Counted from the stretch's first letter, positions 46,522-55,841 are shown. The stretch is DNA of 64,000 nt from Agrobacterium salinitolerans (GCF_002008225.1 NZ_MRDH01000009.1:44005-108004); one strand, 5' to 3'. The notes: generated by a model not told the origin, from the sequence alone. A program made the numbers and translations.

Positions 46522-48471
46522 TTACTCTCTCGACAAAGCGTCCACCGGATCGAGCCGCGCCGCATTGCTGGCGGGCAGGAAGCCGAAGGTGAGGCCAATC
46601 AGAAAAGCGACGACGCAGGATCCGAGCGCCGCCTGCATGGAGATGATCATCGGCATCTCACCCTGTTGATCGCCGATGATTGCCGCGATCGTAAACGCGA
46701 GGGCTATGCCCACGACCGAGCCCGCCAGGCAAATCAAGACCGCCTCGATGAGAAATTGTAACAGAATGTCGAGGCGTCTTGCGCCCACGGCCATTCGGAG
46801 CCCGATTTCGCGCGTCCTCTCCGTGACGGACACGAGCATGATGTTCATGACGCCGATGCCGCCCACGATCAGCGAAATAACGGCAACCGACGAAATCAAA
46901 AGGGTCATCGTGCCGGAAGTCTTCTCAAGCGCCTTTCGCATCTGATCACTGTTGAAAACATAGAAGTCCTTTGTCCCATGCCGCCGGGTAACAAGGTTGA
47001 CGATCGCGCGTTCTGCGGCCGCTGTATCGACGCCATCTGCCACACGCACGGTCAATCCGCCGAGGCTGCTGGCAGTTCCAGACACCCTGCCCGCAACGCT
47101 GGAATGGGGAACATAGATCTGCAATGTTCTGTCGCCCGCAGCGCTTCTCGGCCGTTGGACAACGCCCACCACCGTCGCCGGCATGCGGTCGATCATGATG
47201 GTGCGCCCAAGCGGAACCCGCTTATTAGGGAACAGTGCAGCTGCTGTCCTGTCATCCAGAATGGCCTGCTGGCCGAGCCTCGATGGCGTCCCGGAGGCGA
47301 AGCCCCTGCCCGCTATCAGCTTCATGCCGTTAATGGTGAAATAGTCGTGCCCGACGCCGTTGATGTTTGTGGTCAGAGACGCATGGTCTGAGCGTGCGCG
47401 CGCCGAAACGTAGATGAGCGGCGTCACACCGCGCACGTAGGATTGCGCAGAGAGCGCTTCGGCATCGGCAATGACAAGAGACGTGATATTCGCCGCACGC
47501 TCGTCGCCCCAATCACGCCCGGGATAGATGGAGAGCGTGCTGGCCCCAAGTTCGCTCATCTGAGCCAGAACCTTCTGACGCGATCCTTCCCCCAGACCCA
47601 CAACACAAACGACGGCAGCGATGCCGATGATGATACCGAGCATCGTCAGGAACGTGCGGATGCGGTGAGCTGCCATGGAGCGAAGCGCCATAGGACCCGC
47701 ATAGGACAGGCGCTGCCGGAAGGCGGAAAACCGGCCGACCGGTGTTTCGTCACGGGGTGGCAGCGAGATGCTTGCCTCCGGGACATCCCTTGTTCTTCGG
47801 TCGGAAACGATCCTGCCGTCACGGATTTCGATGATACGATCGGCGTTGGCCGCCACCTGCATATCATGCGTGACCATGATGACAGTGTGCCCTTCACCGT
47901 GCAGCTCCTTGAGGATCTCAAGAACGTTCTCGCCGCTTTTACTGTCAAGTGCGCCGGTGGGCTCGTCTGCAAGAATGATTTCGCCACCATTCATCAAGGC
48001 GCGGGCAATCGAGACACGCTGCTGCTGGCCTCCGGAAAGCTGCCCCGGGCGATGATCGAGACGCTCGCCAAGTCCAAGACGATCCAGCAGTGCCTTCGCC
48101 CGGCGATGACGGGCAGCCGGATCCAAACCGGCATAAACGGCAGGCATTGCCACGTTCTCGACGGCTTTGAGCGGACCGAGCAGATGATAACGCTGGAAGA
48201 TGAAACCGAAATGTTCCCGTCGCAACGCCGCAAGCTCATCGGCAGTCAGCCCTGAAACACTTTTGCCGTCGATCAGATACTCCCCCTCAGTGGGCTGATC
48301 AAGACATCCGAGGATATTCATGAGCGTGGATTTGCCCGAACCGCTGGCGCCAACGATCGCGACAAGCTCGCCCGCTTCGATCGTAAGGCTGACACCGTTC
48401 AGAGCGGTGATTTTTTCGCCTCCGGCTACAAACGAGCGGTAGACATTGTCGATGTGGATAAGAGGGGTCAC
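46522..48471 (-). CDS. macB: MacB macrolide/peptide ABC exporter
   Basis: This 649-residue protein has an N-terminal ABC ATPase (Walker A '[17 protein letters not shown]', signature '[15 protein letters not shown]', Walker B '[15 protein letters not shown]'), four membrane helices, and a large periplasmic domain between TM1 and TM2. The C-terminal '[20 protein letters not shown]' is the FtsX/MacB motif. It overlaps macA by four bases. MacAB acts as a mechanotransmission pump that moves periplasmic substrates through a TolC-type channel. Confidence 0.95.
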   Translation of the reverse strand: MTPLIHIDNVYRSFVAGGEKITALNGVSLTIEAGELVAIVGASGSGKSTLMNILGCLDQPTEGEYLIDGKSVSGLTADELAALRREHFGFIFQRYHLLGPLKAVENVAMPAVYAGLDPAARHRRAKALLDRLGLGERLDHRPGQLSGGQQQRVSIARALMNGGEIILADEPTGALDSKSGENVLEILKELHGEGHTVIMVTHDMQVAANADRIIEIRDGRIVSDRRTRDVPEASISLPPRDETPVGRFSAFRQRLSYAGPMALRSMAAHRIRTFLTMLGIIIGIAAVVCVVGLGEGSRQKVLAQMSELGASTLSIYPGRDWGDERAANITSLVIADAEALSAQSYVRGVTPLIYVSARARSDHASLTTNINGVGHDYFTINGMKLIAGRGFASGTPSRLGQQAILDDRTAAALFPNKRVPLGRTIMIDRMPATVVGVVQRPRSAAGDRTLQIYVPHSSVAGRVSGTASSLGGLTVRVADGVDTAAAERAIVNLVTRRHGTKDFYVFNSDQMRKALEKTSGTMTLLISSVAVISLIVGGIGVMNIMLVSVTERTREIGLRMAVGARRLDILLQFLIEAVLICLAGSVVGIALAFTIAAIIGDQQGEMPMIISMQAALGSCVVAFLIGLTFGFLPASNAARLDPVDALSRE

Positions 48472-49670
48472 ATCGTCACCATATCTGTGTTGGTCGACGT
48501 TTCACCTTCAGCGGGTATGATGACCTTATCGCCAACGGAAAGCCCGTCGATGATCTGACTGTTGATTTTATCCGTCAGCCCAACGGTCACGAGCTTCTCG
48601 ACCGCAGCGCCGGAAGCCTGACGCACCCGCACATGATAGCGGCCGTCCTCATCGCGATGGGTGAGGGCCGACCAGGGCACGAGAGGGACGTTCTCTGCCT
48701 TGCCGACGATAATTCTGACGGACGCGGTCATCATGGGCCTGAGGCGGCCATCCGCATTGGGGGTTTTGAACAGGCCGTTATAATATACCGCCTGCACACC
48801 CTGAACCGCGCCTGACGTGCCGCTCGTGGAATCCGCTGCGATTGTCGTGGGCGCCGGTTCGATCTGCTCAAGTTTCGCCGAGATCGGGCTGTCGGGATAA
48901 CCCATGATCGTAAAACGGACGTTTTGCCCAACCCGGACCCGCCCAATATCGGTTTCCGAAACCTGAACTTTCACACGCATCGTGTCCAGTTGCGCCAGAG
49001 AAACGATTGTCGGTGCGGCCTGAACGGCGTTCAACGTTTGGCCTGCCTTGGTGACGACGGCGACAACCGTGCCGTCGATCGGAGCGCGCACTTTCGTATA
49101 GCCGAGATTGACCTCGGCATTCTCAACTTCGACCGAAGCCTGAAGGATTTGCGCGTCGAGCGCCTCGACTTCGGCCTGCAAGGCACGAAACGCCGCTTCA
49201 GCCGATTCCCGGTTGGCGGTGGACACAATGTTCGCGCTGTTGAGCGTTTTCTGCCTGCTATAAGCAAGTTCAGCCTGATGCCGCTGTATGTCCCGCGCAC
49301 GCCGCTGTGCCTTCAGGTTCGCAAGGGCGGCATTGGCGATCCGCAGACCGTTTGCCTGCGGTGTAGAATCGACTTCGCCGATCAAATCGCCCTGCTTCAC
49401 CTTCTGCCCGAGTTCGACATGCAGGTTTTTCAGCTGCCCGGACACCTGTGCTCCGACATTGACCAATCGGGCAGGCTCAAGGACGGCGCTGGCGACAACC
49501 GCTTCTTCGACGGTTCCCTGAACAACCGGCATAACGATCTCGCCCTGATCATCCGTCCCGGAAAAAACCGTCCGCGCCGAGGCCCCGCCGATCGCCAGAA
49601 CCGCGATGACGGAGCCGATGATGAGACGATTCTTTCTGGCGATTTTGCGTTTCATTGTCGTCTGACTCAT
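48468..49670 (-). CDS. macA: MacA-like periplasmic adaptor
   Basis: This 400-residue membrane-fusion protein has an N-terminal signal anchor (residues 15-33), a lipoyl domain ('LVNVGAQVSGQLKNLHVELG'), a long coiled-coil hairpin (about residues 100-175) and beta-barrel/MP domains ('LRPMMTASVRIIVG'). Its ATG overlaps the stop of a 43-codon gene upstream (ATGA), so the two are coupled. It links MacB to an outer-membrane channel. Confidence 0.93.
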   Translation of the reverse strand: MSQTTMKRKIARKNRLIIGSVIAVLAIGGASARTVFSGTDDQGEIVMPVVQGTVEEAVVASAVLEPARLVNVGAQVSGQLKNLHVELGQKVKQGDLIGEVDSTPQANGLRIANAALANLKAQRRARDIQRHQAELAYSRQKTLNSANIVSTANRESAEAAFRALQAEVEALDAQILQASVEVENAEVNLGYTKVRAPIDGTVVAVVTKAGQTLNAVQAAPTIVSLAQLDTMRVKVQVSETDIGRVRVGQNVRFTIMGYPDSPISAKLEQIEPAPTTIAADSTSGTSGAVQGVQAVYYNGLFKTPNADGRLRPMMTASVRIIVGKAENVPLVPWSALTHRDEDGRYHVRVRQASGAAVEKLVTVGLTDKINSQIIDGLSVGDKVIIPAEGETSTNTDMVTM

Positions 49671-49798
49671 GGTGTTGCGGCCTGCTGAACGCTCGTCCGC
49701 AAATGGTCGTTTATCTGCGAGCCGGTCGTATGCCAGGCAAAAACCACCTCAAGGATGGAGAAGACGATGCAGACAACGAGAAGTTTTCGTTCTGTCAT
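49667..49798 (-). CDS. Small single-span membrane protein coupled to macA (43 residues)
   Basis: This is a 43-residue protein with one hydrophobic segment ('LLVVCIVFSILEVVFAW', residues 6-22) after a short MTERK start and followed by a polar tail ending VQQAATP. The stop TGA overlaps the macA ATG in the sequence ATGA, the same coupling used between macA and macB. GGGGCAG lies before the start. I know no family for it. The position suggests a small accessory subunit of the MacAB pump; it could instead serve only to couple translation. Confidence 0.55.
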   Translation of the reverse strand: MTERKLLVVCIVFSILEVVFAWHTTGSQINDHLRTSVQQAATP

Positions 49799-49863
49799 GA
49801 AGCGTCTGCCCCGGCATGCCTTGGGCGGGGGTCGCACGGCAACCCATCCGCCTAAGCGCCGTC

Positions 49864-50316
49864 TCACCAATTGGAATCCCAACCGGGCGGTGGCACATCG
49901 TCTTCCCAGGCGAAGTCATCCCAAGTGTCGATGTCGCCATAGAAATCCTGGTCGGCATAATGATCGGACCAGTAGGTGCCAATATTGAAGGACACCGTCG
50001 GCACGACCGGCTCATGCACCAAATGGGCGTAGGCGGGCACCCGAAGCTTTTGCGCGTCGTGATCGATATCGATGTAAGCACCCGACACCCAGCCCCGGCG
50101 CCCTGCGGCCTCGACATCGCACCAACGAAAACCCTTCGTGCAACCGATGACGTTGAGTGGCATACCTTCGGCCAAGATACCCATGGAAGGATAGTGTGTG
50201 CTTGGACCCGCCCGCATGTTGATTTCGGCAGCGGCATAAGAACCGGCCTGGGCGGTGGTGTTTCCAAGGATGGCTGCGCCGGCAATTGCCGCCGCGAGAA
50301 TGAGCGCGTTTCGCAT
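49864..50316 (-). CDS. Secreted bacterial SH3-domain protein
   Basis: This 150-residue protein has a signal peptide (residues 1-24, ending TTAQA) and one SH3b domain ('EINMRAGPSTHYPSMGILAE', 'RWCDVEAAGRRGWVSGAYID'). A low-complexity acidic/aromatic tail of about 45 residues rich in Asp, Trp and Tyr follows. SH3b domains often bind peptidoglycan stem peptides. GAGG precedes the ATG at 50316. The gene sits between the BaeRS-like pair and macAB on the same strand, which suggests a role in sensing or stabilising the envelope when the pump is made. Confidence 0.82.
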   Translation of the reverse strand: MRNALILAAAIAGAAILGNTTAQAGSYAAAEINMRAGPSTHYPSMGILAEGMPLNVIGCTKGFRWCDVEAAGRRGWVSGAYIDIDHDAQKLRVPAYAHLVHEPVVPTVSFNIGTYWSDHYADQDFYGDIDTWDDFAWEDDVPPPGWDSNW

Positions 50317-50568
50317 CGAAAACCTCGTATCAAATTTCCGCCGGCACGTTGGCGCCGACGCTAAGAGCAGAGATTGCTCGTGGGTGTCACTAACCAAGTG
50401 CAGGTCCAGATTATGTGGAGAAAACGTCGATGATCGGTGGCCTGAAACGAAAGAGGGGCGCCGAAGCGTCCCTTCCTTTCCATCCCCTTTGGCTCTTTTG
50501 TCCTCGCGCGAGCTACCCGCGGCTCGGCGTCGGCGAGGCGTCGCTGCAAAGCAAGTCGTGTCTGATTG

Positions 50569-51645
50569 TCAGACCGGCGCCTCCTCCCGACGTGGCAGCC
50601 GCAGATCAATGCTAAAACCGCGTCCTTCGGTCGGCAGAATGACAGCGTCGCCTCCGTGCGTCTGCATGATCGCCTTTACAATTGGAAGACCAAGGCCCGA
50701 ACCGCCGGAAACACGATTACGGGAATCATCGGCCCGCCAAAACCGTTCAAAGGCGCGGTTCCGGCTCTCATCGGCAAGGCCCGGACCTGTATCGGTGCAT
50801 CGGAAATACACATAATCCTTGTCCTGCCAGGTCTCGAGATAGACGGTGGAATGCGGGGCATAACGCCGGCAATTATCGAGCAGAGCAACGATCGCCTGAC
50901 GCAATCTGGGCTTGTCTGCCATCGTAACAGCGGGCTTCAGCCGCCTCACGACCAGGCTGCCTGCGATTGAAAGGTCATCCTCCATGGAATCGGCAGCGGC
51001 CGCGACTTCCGATGCAAGATCCAGCCGAGAATATTGCAGATCGAGCTGCCCGGCATTGCTGAGCGCGAGCGTCCGCAGCTCTTCGACGATGCCGCCAAGG
51101 TCGTCGACGTGAGCAATGAGGCGAAGATAAAGCTGAGGGGTGGGCTGAAACGCACCGTCGAGCAGGCCCTGCAATCTGCCCCGCAAAATGGTCAACGGGG
51201 TCCGCAACTCATGGGCTATCGCGGAGTTCGAATATTTGAGTTCGGTCTCTGCCCGCTCCAGCCGCTCAGCCATCAGGTTGAAATCCGAGACAAGCTCACC
51301 CGCTTCGCCAAAGCTGCGGCGAGGAAGCACGGCGCGCGCAGAAAAATCACCTTGGGCAATCGTTCTCGCTGCGCTCGCAACGGATTTCAGCGGCTCGGTG
51401 ACGTAGCGCGCCAACCTCCAGCCGACGAACGAGGCCGTCAATATCCCTATCCCAAGCAGCAGGCCCAGAGTGATCGTATCACCAAACTGCCATGCACTGT
51501 CGTAGTCCGCGTCGGGATAAAGCCAATCATAGATGAAGAAAAAATAAGCCACCAGGCCGGCATAAACGACGACGAAGGCCAATAGTGTCAGCAACACCAT
51601 CGCCCGTACAAGCCCGGCGTTCAGGTTAGCACGCTTAGATGTCAT
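50569..51645 (-). CDS. Sensor histidine kinase (BaeS-like, second copy)
   Basis: This 358-residue kinase has two membrane helices separated by a short loop ('YDWLYPDADYDSAWQFGD'), a HAMP domain, HisKA 'IAHELRTPLTILRGRLQG' and HATPase with 'CTDTGPGLADESRNRAF'. It matches the kinase at 42.4 kb along its length, so they are paralogues. The ATG at 51645 lies inside the end of the regulator gene (11-base overlap). Confidence 0.9.
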   Translation of the reverse strand: MTSKRANLNAGLVRAMVLLTLLAFVVVYAGLVAYFFFIYDWLYPDADYDSAWQFGDTITLGLLLGIGILTASFVGWRLARYVTEPLKSVASAARTIAQGDFSARAVLPRRSFGEAGELVSDFNLMAERLERAETELKYSNSAIAHELRTPLTILRGRLQGLLDGAFQPTPQLYLRLIAHVDDLGGIVEELRTLALSNAGQLDLQYSRLDLASEVAAAADSMEDDLSIAGSLVVRRLKPAVTMADKPRLRQAIVALLDNCRRYAPHSTVYLETWQDKDYVYFRCTDTGPGLADESRNRAFERFWRADDSRNRVSGGSGLGLPIVKAIMQTHGGDAVILPTEGRGFSIDLRLPRREEAPV

Positions 51646-52324
51646 CAATCCGGTATCCTACGCCGCGCACACCCGTTAGAACGCCTCCGGCGCCCGCGGC
51701 AGTCAGTTTGCGCCTGAGATTGCTGACGTGGCTGTCGACCGTACGGTCGAGCGCCTCACCTTCCGGGAGACAGGCGTCGACCAGTTCGGAGCGCTCAAAC
51801 ACGCGATTGGGGGAAGCCGCCATGTGGGCCAGAATCCGAAATTCGGTGCGGGTCAAATCGAGGACAACATGTTCGGAACCCGTTTCTACCACTGCACGAT
51901 GTGCCTGGGGATCGACGCTCAGCGGCCCAACGCGAAACACATGGTCCGGACTGCGTCCTGCAACCCGCCTAAGGACCGCCTTGGCGCGCGCAACGATTTC
52001 AAGGGGATTGAAGGGTTTGACGACATAGTCATCGGCGCCGATGCGCAAAGCCTGCAGCTTGTCCAGATCATCCGCAAGCGCCGTCACCATGATGACAGGG
52101 GTGTCGGACACCCGCCTGATGGCGGCAAGCACCTCATATCCGTCCTGACGCGGCAGCTTGATATCGAGCACGACCAGATCCGGCCGGAGGCGCTGATGAT
52201 GGCCCAATCCAACTGTGCCGTCACTCGCGGTGACGACGCGGAAGCCTTCGCGCGCGAAATAGGTTTCGATGATATCGGATATTTCCGGGTCGTCTTCTAT
52301 GATCAGGATGAGGGCGTTGTTCAT
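51635..52324 (-). CDS. OmpR-family response regulator (BaeR-like, second copy)
   Basis: This 229-residue regulator is the same length as its paralogue at 41.7 kb and shares the blocks 'TPVIMVTAL' and 'VARAKAVLRR'. The phospho-Asp is in 'LVVLDIKLPRQDG' and the output domain is a winged helix. GAGAGA precedes the ATG at 52324. It heads a leftward set (regulator, kinase, SH3 protein, 43-residue protein, MacA, MacB, GNAT) that it probably controls, and it diverges from the biosynthetic operon to its right. Confidence 0.9.
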   Translation of the reverse strand: MNNALILIIEDDPEISDIIETYFAREGFRVVTASDGTVGLGHHQRLRPDLVVLDIKLPRQDGYEVLAAIRRVSDTPVIMVTALADDLDKLQALRIGADDYVVKPFNPLEIVARAKAVLRRVAGRSPDHVFRVGPLSVDPQAHRAVVETGSEHVVLDLTRTEFRILAHMAASPNRVFERSELVDACLPEGEALDRTVDSHVSNLRRKLTAAGAGGVLTGVRGVGYRIDDI

Positions 52325-52623
52325 GGATTGTCTCTCGATAAGCAATTTTTGCAGGCGTTGAGATCAAGCGTCGTCGACATTGGTTCAACGTGCTGACGTC
52401 GCGATCGCAGTGCGGCTTCGGCATTCTTTCCGCAGTTGGACCAACTTATTGAAGCGCGTCAATCGGTGATGTGGTCGGAGGGTTCCCGCTCCACCGAACA
52501 CGACGATTTTCTCCACGCTTTCTCGACAGACGAGGCGCACTTGCCTTTTCGCCAGCACGGCACCGGTAAACGGCACTGTTCCGTTTCCCAACGCGCTGGG
52601 AATTGACGGAGAGCCTTTCGGAT
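52325..52623. promoter_or_regulatory. Divergent promoter region between regulator and biosynthetic operon
   Basis: About 300 bases between the leftward BaeR-like gene and the first small gene of the rightward operon. It must contain both promoters. I see no long palindrome and no RNA gene. GGAGAG at 52599-52604 may lie too far from the ATG at 52624 to serve as its ribosome site. Confidence 0.4.
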
Positions 52624-52773
52624 ATGAAAAAACCAACAATCGAACAATCGCCGGTGAAAACCCGCTCCTATCGTGCCGATAGCCCCTCAGCGTCCGGCCG
52701 GTCGCCTACGTTTGGCAACACTTATCGCGTTTCCAGGTCTTGCGGCATCATCTGCACAGGGATGGCGCGCTGA
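52624..52773 (+). CDS. Candidate 49-residue peptide gene at the head of the operon
   Basis: This is an ATG-initiated frame of 49 codons whose stop TGA overlaps the ATG of the HAD phosphatase gene (TGATG), so translation would be coupled. The peptide is basic and Ser/Thr-rich, with six Arg (14, 17, 26, 35, 38, 49) and two Cys (40, 44) in a C-terminal 'SCGIICTGMAR'. No hydrophobic signal is present. Codon third positions are moderately GC-rich. It could be a leader for regulation or a precursor peptide for a modified product; chance is also possible. No modification enzyme typical of lanthipeptides is nearby. Confidence 0.35.
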   Translation: MKKPTIEQSPVKTRSYRADSPSASGRSPTFGNTYRVSRSCGIICTGMAR

Positions 52774-53459
52774 TGCACGCCTATTGCGATTTTGACGGCA
52801 CGATCGCCACGATCGACGTTACGGATGCCGTTCTCGAGCGCTTTGCGGCGGCGGAGTGGCACGACCTCGAGCGGGCCTGGGAAGCGGGGCGCATCGACGC
52901 GAGGCAATGCATGAGCGCGCAAATCACGCTCATTCAAGCGGCCATGAACGACATCGATGAATTTCTCAACACAGTCGAAATCGACCCGGAGTTCCCCGAA
53001 TTCGTCCGCTGGTGCTCGAAAAATTCGATTCGCGTTACCGTTGTCAGTGATGGGGTCGATCGCTTCATTCACCGCGTCTTGTCCAATCACGGCCTCCGTC
53101 ACCTCGACATCATCGCCAATCGCCTCTGTGTCGAAAAGAACGCGAGCCGCTTTCACTACCGATTGGAAGCACCGTTCATGCAGCCCGATTGCCAGGCCGG
53201 ATCGGGCGTTTGCAAATGCGCCGTGGTCGCATCGCACACGCCCCACCTCTATGTCGGCGACGGGCGAAGCGATTTTTGCGTCTCGGCGCGTGCGGACCTT
53301 CTTTTCGCAAAGCACAAGCTGGTCGCCCATTGCACAAGCCACGCCATCCCCTTCGTCTCCTACACGACTTTCAAGGATGTGCAGACCGAGGCGGCTGCAC
53401 GGCTGCGGCACATCATCACCGCTCGCGGAGCGGATCGTCACCTTTCCCAAACCGCCTAA
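52773..53459 (+). CDS. HAD-IB phosphatase, MtnX/SerB-like
   Basis: This 228-residue enzyme of the HAD superfamily has the nucleophile motif 'CDFDGTIATIDVTD', motif II 'VTVVSDG' and motif IV 'LYVGDGRSDFCV'. The cap insertion after motif I is helical, as in MtnX and phosphoserine phosphatase. It is an intracellular phosphomonoesterase, so one step of the pathway probably removes phosphate from a small metabolite. The downstream aminotransferase gene starts 14 bases later. Confidence 0.85.
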   Translation: MHAYCDFDGTIATIDVTDAVLERFAAAEWHDLERAWEAGRIDARQCMSAQITLIQAAMNDIDEFLNTVEIDPEFPEFVRWCSKNSIRVTVVSDGVDRFIHRVLSNHGLRHLDIIANRLCVEKNASRFHYRLEAPFMQPDCQAGSGVCKCAVVASHTPHLYVGDGRSDFCVSARADLLFAKHKLVAHCTSHAIPFVSYTTFKDVQTEAAARLRHIITARGADRHLSQTA

Positions 53460-53473
53460 TCAGGAATATGAAA

Positions 53474-54886
53474 ATGCATTCTCTCATCAAGCCGGCTAAC
53501 GGCCAGCCAGATACCGTATCCGAAGAGGACCTTCGCTTTCTGGAGGAGACCTATTGCTCCCACGGCGACACGGTTCACTACACGGATCATCCCAAGTTCT
53601 TCTCGGGATGCGATGGTTCCTTCATGTATGACGAGGCTGGGACGGCCTTTCTCGATCTGCAGATGTGGTACTCGGCGGTCAATTTCGGCTACCGCAACCC
53701 GCGCCTCAATGCAGCAGCCCATCGCCAGCTGGACACACTGCCCCAGGTTGCCTCGCAATATCTCCATCGTGAGAAGGTCGAACTGGCGACGATGATCGCC
53801 CAGGACGCGGAAAGAAAGTTCGGCCGCAAGGGTCGCGTGCATTTCAACGTCGGCGGCTCACAGGCGGTGGAGGACTCGCTGAAAATCGTCCGGAACTTTT
53901 CAGGCGGGAAAAGCCTGATGTTCGCTTTCGAGGGCGGTTATCATGGTCGCACGCTGGGCGCCACATCCATCACCTCGTCTTACCGTTACCGTCGTCGTTA
54001 CGGGCACTTTGGCGAACGCGCCCAGTTCATCGAGTTTCCCTACCATTTTCGCGGCCCGAAGGGCATGTCGAAAGAAGAGTACGGCCACTATTGCGTCCAG
54101 AAGTTCGCCCGCCTGTTCGAGAGCGAATATAACGGGGTCTGGGATCCGAAGGCCGGCAAGTCCGAATATGCGGCGTTCTACATCGAGCCCATTCAGGGCA
54201 CCGGCGGCTACGTGATCCCGCCGATGAACTTCTTCGTCGAGCTGAAGAAGGTTCTCGATCAGCACGGCATTCTTCTTGTCGTCGACGAAATCCAGATGGG
54301 CGTCTACCGCACGGGCAAGCTCTGGTCGATCGAACATTTCGGCGTCTCCCCTGACGTTCTGGTCTTCGGCAAGGCGATTACCAATGGTCTCAATCCGCTG
54401 TCCGGCATTTGGGCACGCGAAGAGATGATCAATCCGACGATTTTCCCGCCCGGTTCCACGCACTCCACCTTCGCCAGCAACCCGATGGGAACGGCTGTTG
54501 CCCTCGAAACGCTTAAAATGGCCGAAGAAGAGAATATCGGCGCCAGTGTCATGGCGAAGGGCATCGCCTTCCTTGATGGTTTGCAGCAGTTGCAAAGCAA
54601 ACATGCGATCGTCGGCGAAGTGGACGGGCTCGGCCTTGCGCTGCGGATGGAAATTTGCCTCGACGACAGCTTCACGCCTGACAAGGCCACGCTCGACTGG
54701 ATGTCGGATGAGGGCATGAAGGGCGACATGATCGTCAACGGGCGCAAATACGGCCTGGTGCTCGATGTCGGTGGTTACCACAAGAACGTCATCACGTTCG
54801 CGCCAAACCTCAACATCTCCTTCGACGAAATCAATCTGGCGATCGAGCTGCTCGATCAGCTTCTGACCCGCGCCGAACGGAGGTAA
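53474..54886 (+). CDS. Class III aminotransferase (PLP)
   Basis: This 470-residue enzyme belongs to the class III (omega-amino acid/DABA-type) aminotransferases. PLP contacts are seen in 'VGGSQAVEDSLKIVRN', 'GGYHGRTLGATSITS', 'VVDEIQMGVYRTGKLW' and the Schiff-base Lys in 'VFGKAITNGLNPLSG'. An ATG two codons upstream is too close to AGGA, so I chose 53474. Such enzymes transfer a terminal amino group, forming or consuming diamines, DABA, ornithine or beta-amino acids. It probably supplies the amino group of the operon's product (inference). Confidence 0.9.
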   Translation: MHSLIKPANGQPDTVSEEDLRFLEETYCSHGDTVHYTDHPKFFSGCDGSFMYDEAGTAFLDLQMWYSAVNFGYRNPRLNAAAHRQLDTLPQVASQYLHREKVELATMIAQDAERKFGRKGRVHFNVGGSQAVEDSLKIVRNFSGGKSLMFAFEGGYHGRTLGATSITSSYRYRRRYGHFGERAQFIEFPYHFRGPKGMSKEEYGHYCVQKFARLFESEYNGVWDPKAGKSEYAAFYIEPIQGTGGYVIPPMNFFVELKKVLDQHGILLVVDEIQMGVYRTGKLWSIEHFGVSPDVLVFGKAITNGLNPLSGIWAREEMINPTIFPPGSTHSTFASNPMGTAVALETLKMAEEENIGASVMAKGIAFLDGLQQLQSKHAIVGEVDGLGLALRMEICLDDSFTPDKATLDWMSDEGMKGDMIVNGRKYGLVLDVGGYHKNVITFAPNLNISFDEINLAIELLDQLLTRAERR

Positions 54887-54890
54887 TCTC

Positions 54891-55841
54891 GTGAATACGC
54901 TTCTGCTCCATCTCGACGATGCCCTACATCTGCAGCCAACCTTTGTTGATGCCGCACTTTCGGTGGGCGCGCGCGAGGTTGACGAACGACGCTGTGGGAG
55001 CGCCGTTCGTCTCTGGAGCAGGAGGGAGTCGCTCGATCTGTTGAAACCCGGTATAGCGCGCCCCGCCGGCGCGCCCGCGTCCCCTCGACTGTGTTTCCTT
55101 GGATCGGGCGACTTTCATCATGTCTCAGCAATGCTGATTGCCGAGGCGGCAGAAAGTTTCGATGGACCTCTCACCGTCATCCATATCGACAATCACCCTG
55201 ACTGGGTCAATTTCGACAACGGTCTCCATTGCGGCTCGTGGGTCAATGAGGTTGCAGAACATCCAAATGTTCAAAAAATCATCACGCTTGGTGTCTGCAG
55301 CGATGACCTGCAATCGCCGGAGCGCAAGGGTGCTAACCTCGGCAATCTGGCTAACGGCAAGGTTGAACTCTACCCTTACGATCGCCTGCCAAGCCGCGTC
55401 AAACGCGCCTATGGGGAGAGCGTCAGCTACACTCAGGCGAGCAACCATCTCATCTGGTCGACAATGAAAAAAATGGGACTGGCGGCATTCAGAGAGCACC
55501 TGCTCTCGCGGATATTCACGTCCAATGTCTACATCACCATAGACAAGGATTGCCTGTCGCTGGACGACGCGATCACCAATTGGGATCAGGGCCGATTGCG
55601 GCTTTCCACGATCCTCGAGCTCTTAAGCGATATTGCGACGCGACATCGTATCGTGGGTGCTGACGTCATCGGTGATTATTCGACGCCGGTTTATAGCGGC
55701 ACCCTGCTCACACGACTTCTGAAGCAGGGGGAAATCCTGATCGACCAGCCGTTGCGCGCCCCCGATGCGGTGATGACCCGCGATCGCAATACCATCACCA
55801 ACCTTACGCTTTTAAGGTCTTTTTCGGACATACTGTCATGA
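54891..55841 (+). CDS. Arginase/ureohydrolase-fold enzyme
   Basis: This 316-residue protein keeps the dimetal site of the arginase/deacetylase fold: 'GSGDFHHVSAML' (His76/77), 'HIDNHPDWVNF' (Asp100, His102, Asp104) and 'ITIDKDCLSLDD' (Asp218, Asp220). Overall it is far from known arginases or agmatinases. It starts with GTG after GGAGG. It could hydrolyse a guanidino group to urea, or an amide. Placed between an aminotransferase and an exporter, it may process an arginine-derived or peptide-bound residue. The substrate is unknown. Confidence 0.75.
   Translation: MNTLLLHLDDALHLQPTFVDAALSVGAREVDERRCGSAVRLWSRRESLDLLKPGIARPAGAPASPRLCFLGSGDFHHVSAMLIAEAAESFDGPLTVIHIDNHPDWVNFDNGLHCGSWVNEVAEHPNVQKIITLGVCSDDLQSPERKGANLGNLANGKVELYPYDRLPSRVKRAYGESVSYTQASNHLIWSTMKKMGLAAFREHLLSRIFTSNVYITIDKDCLSLDDAITNWDQGRLRLSTILELLSDIATRHRIVGADVIGDYSTPVYSGTLLTRLLKQGEILIDQPLRAPDAVMTRDRNTITNLTLLRSFSDILS

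Noticed and set aside
52624..52773. Calling the 49-residue peptide a lanthipeptide because of its Ser/Thr and Cys content
   Set aside because: No dehydratase or cyclase of any lanthipeptide class is encoded in the operon.
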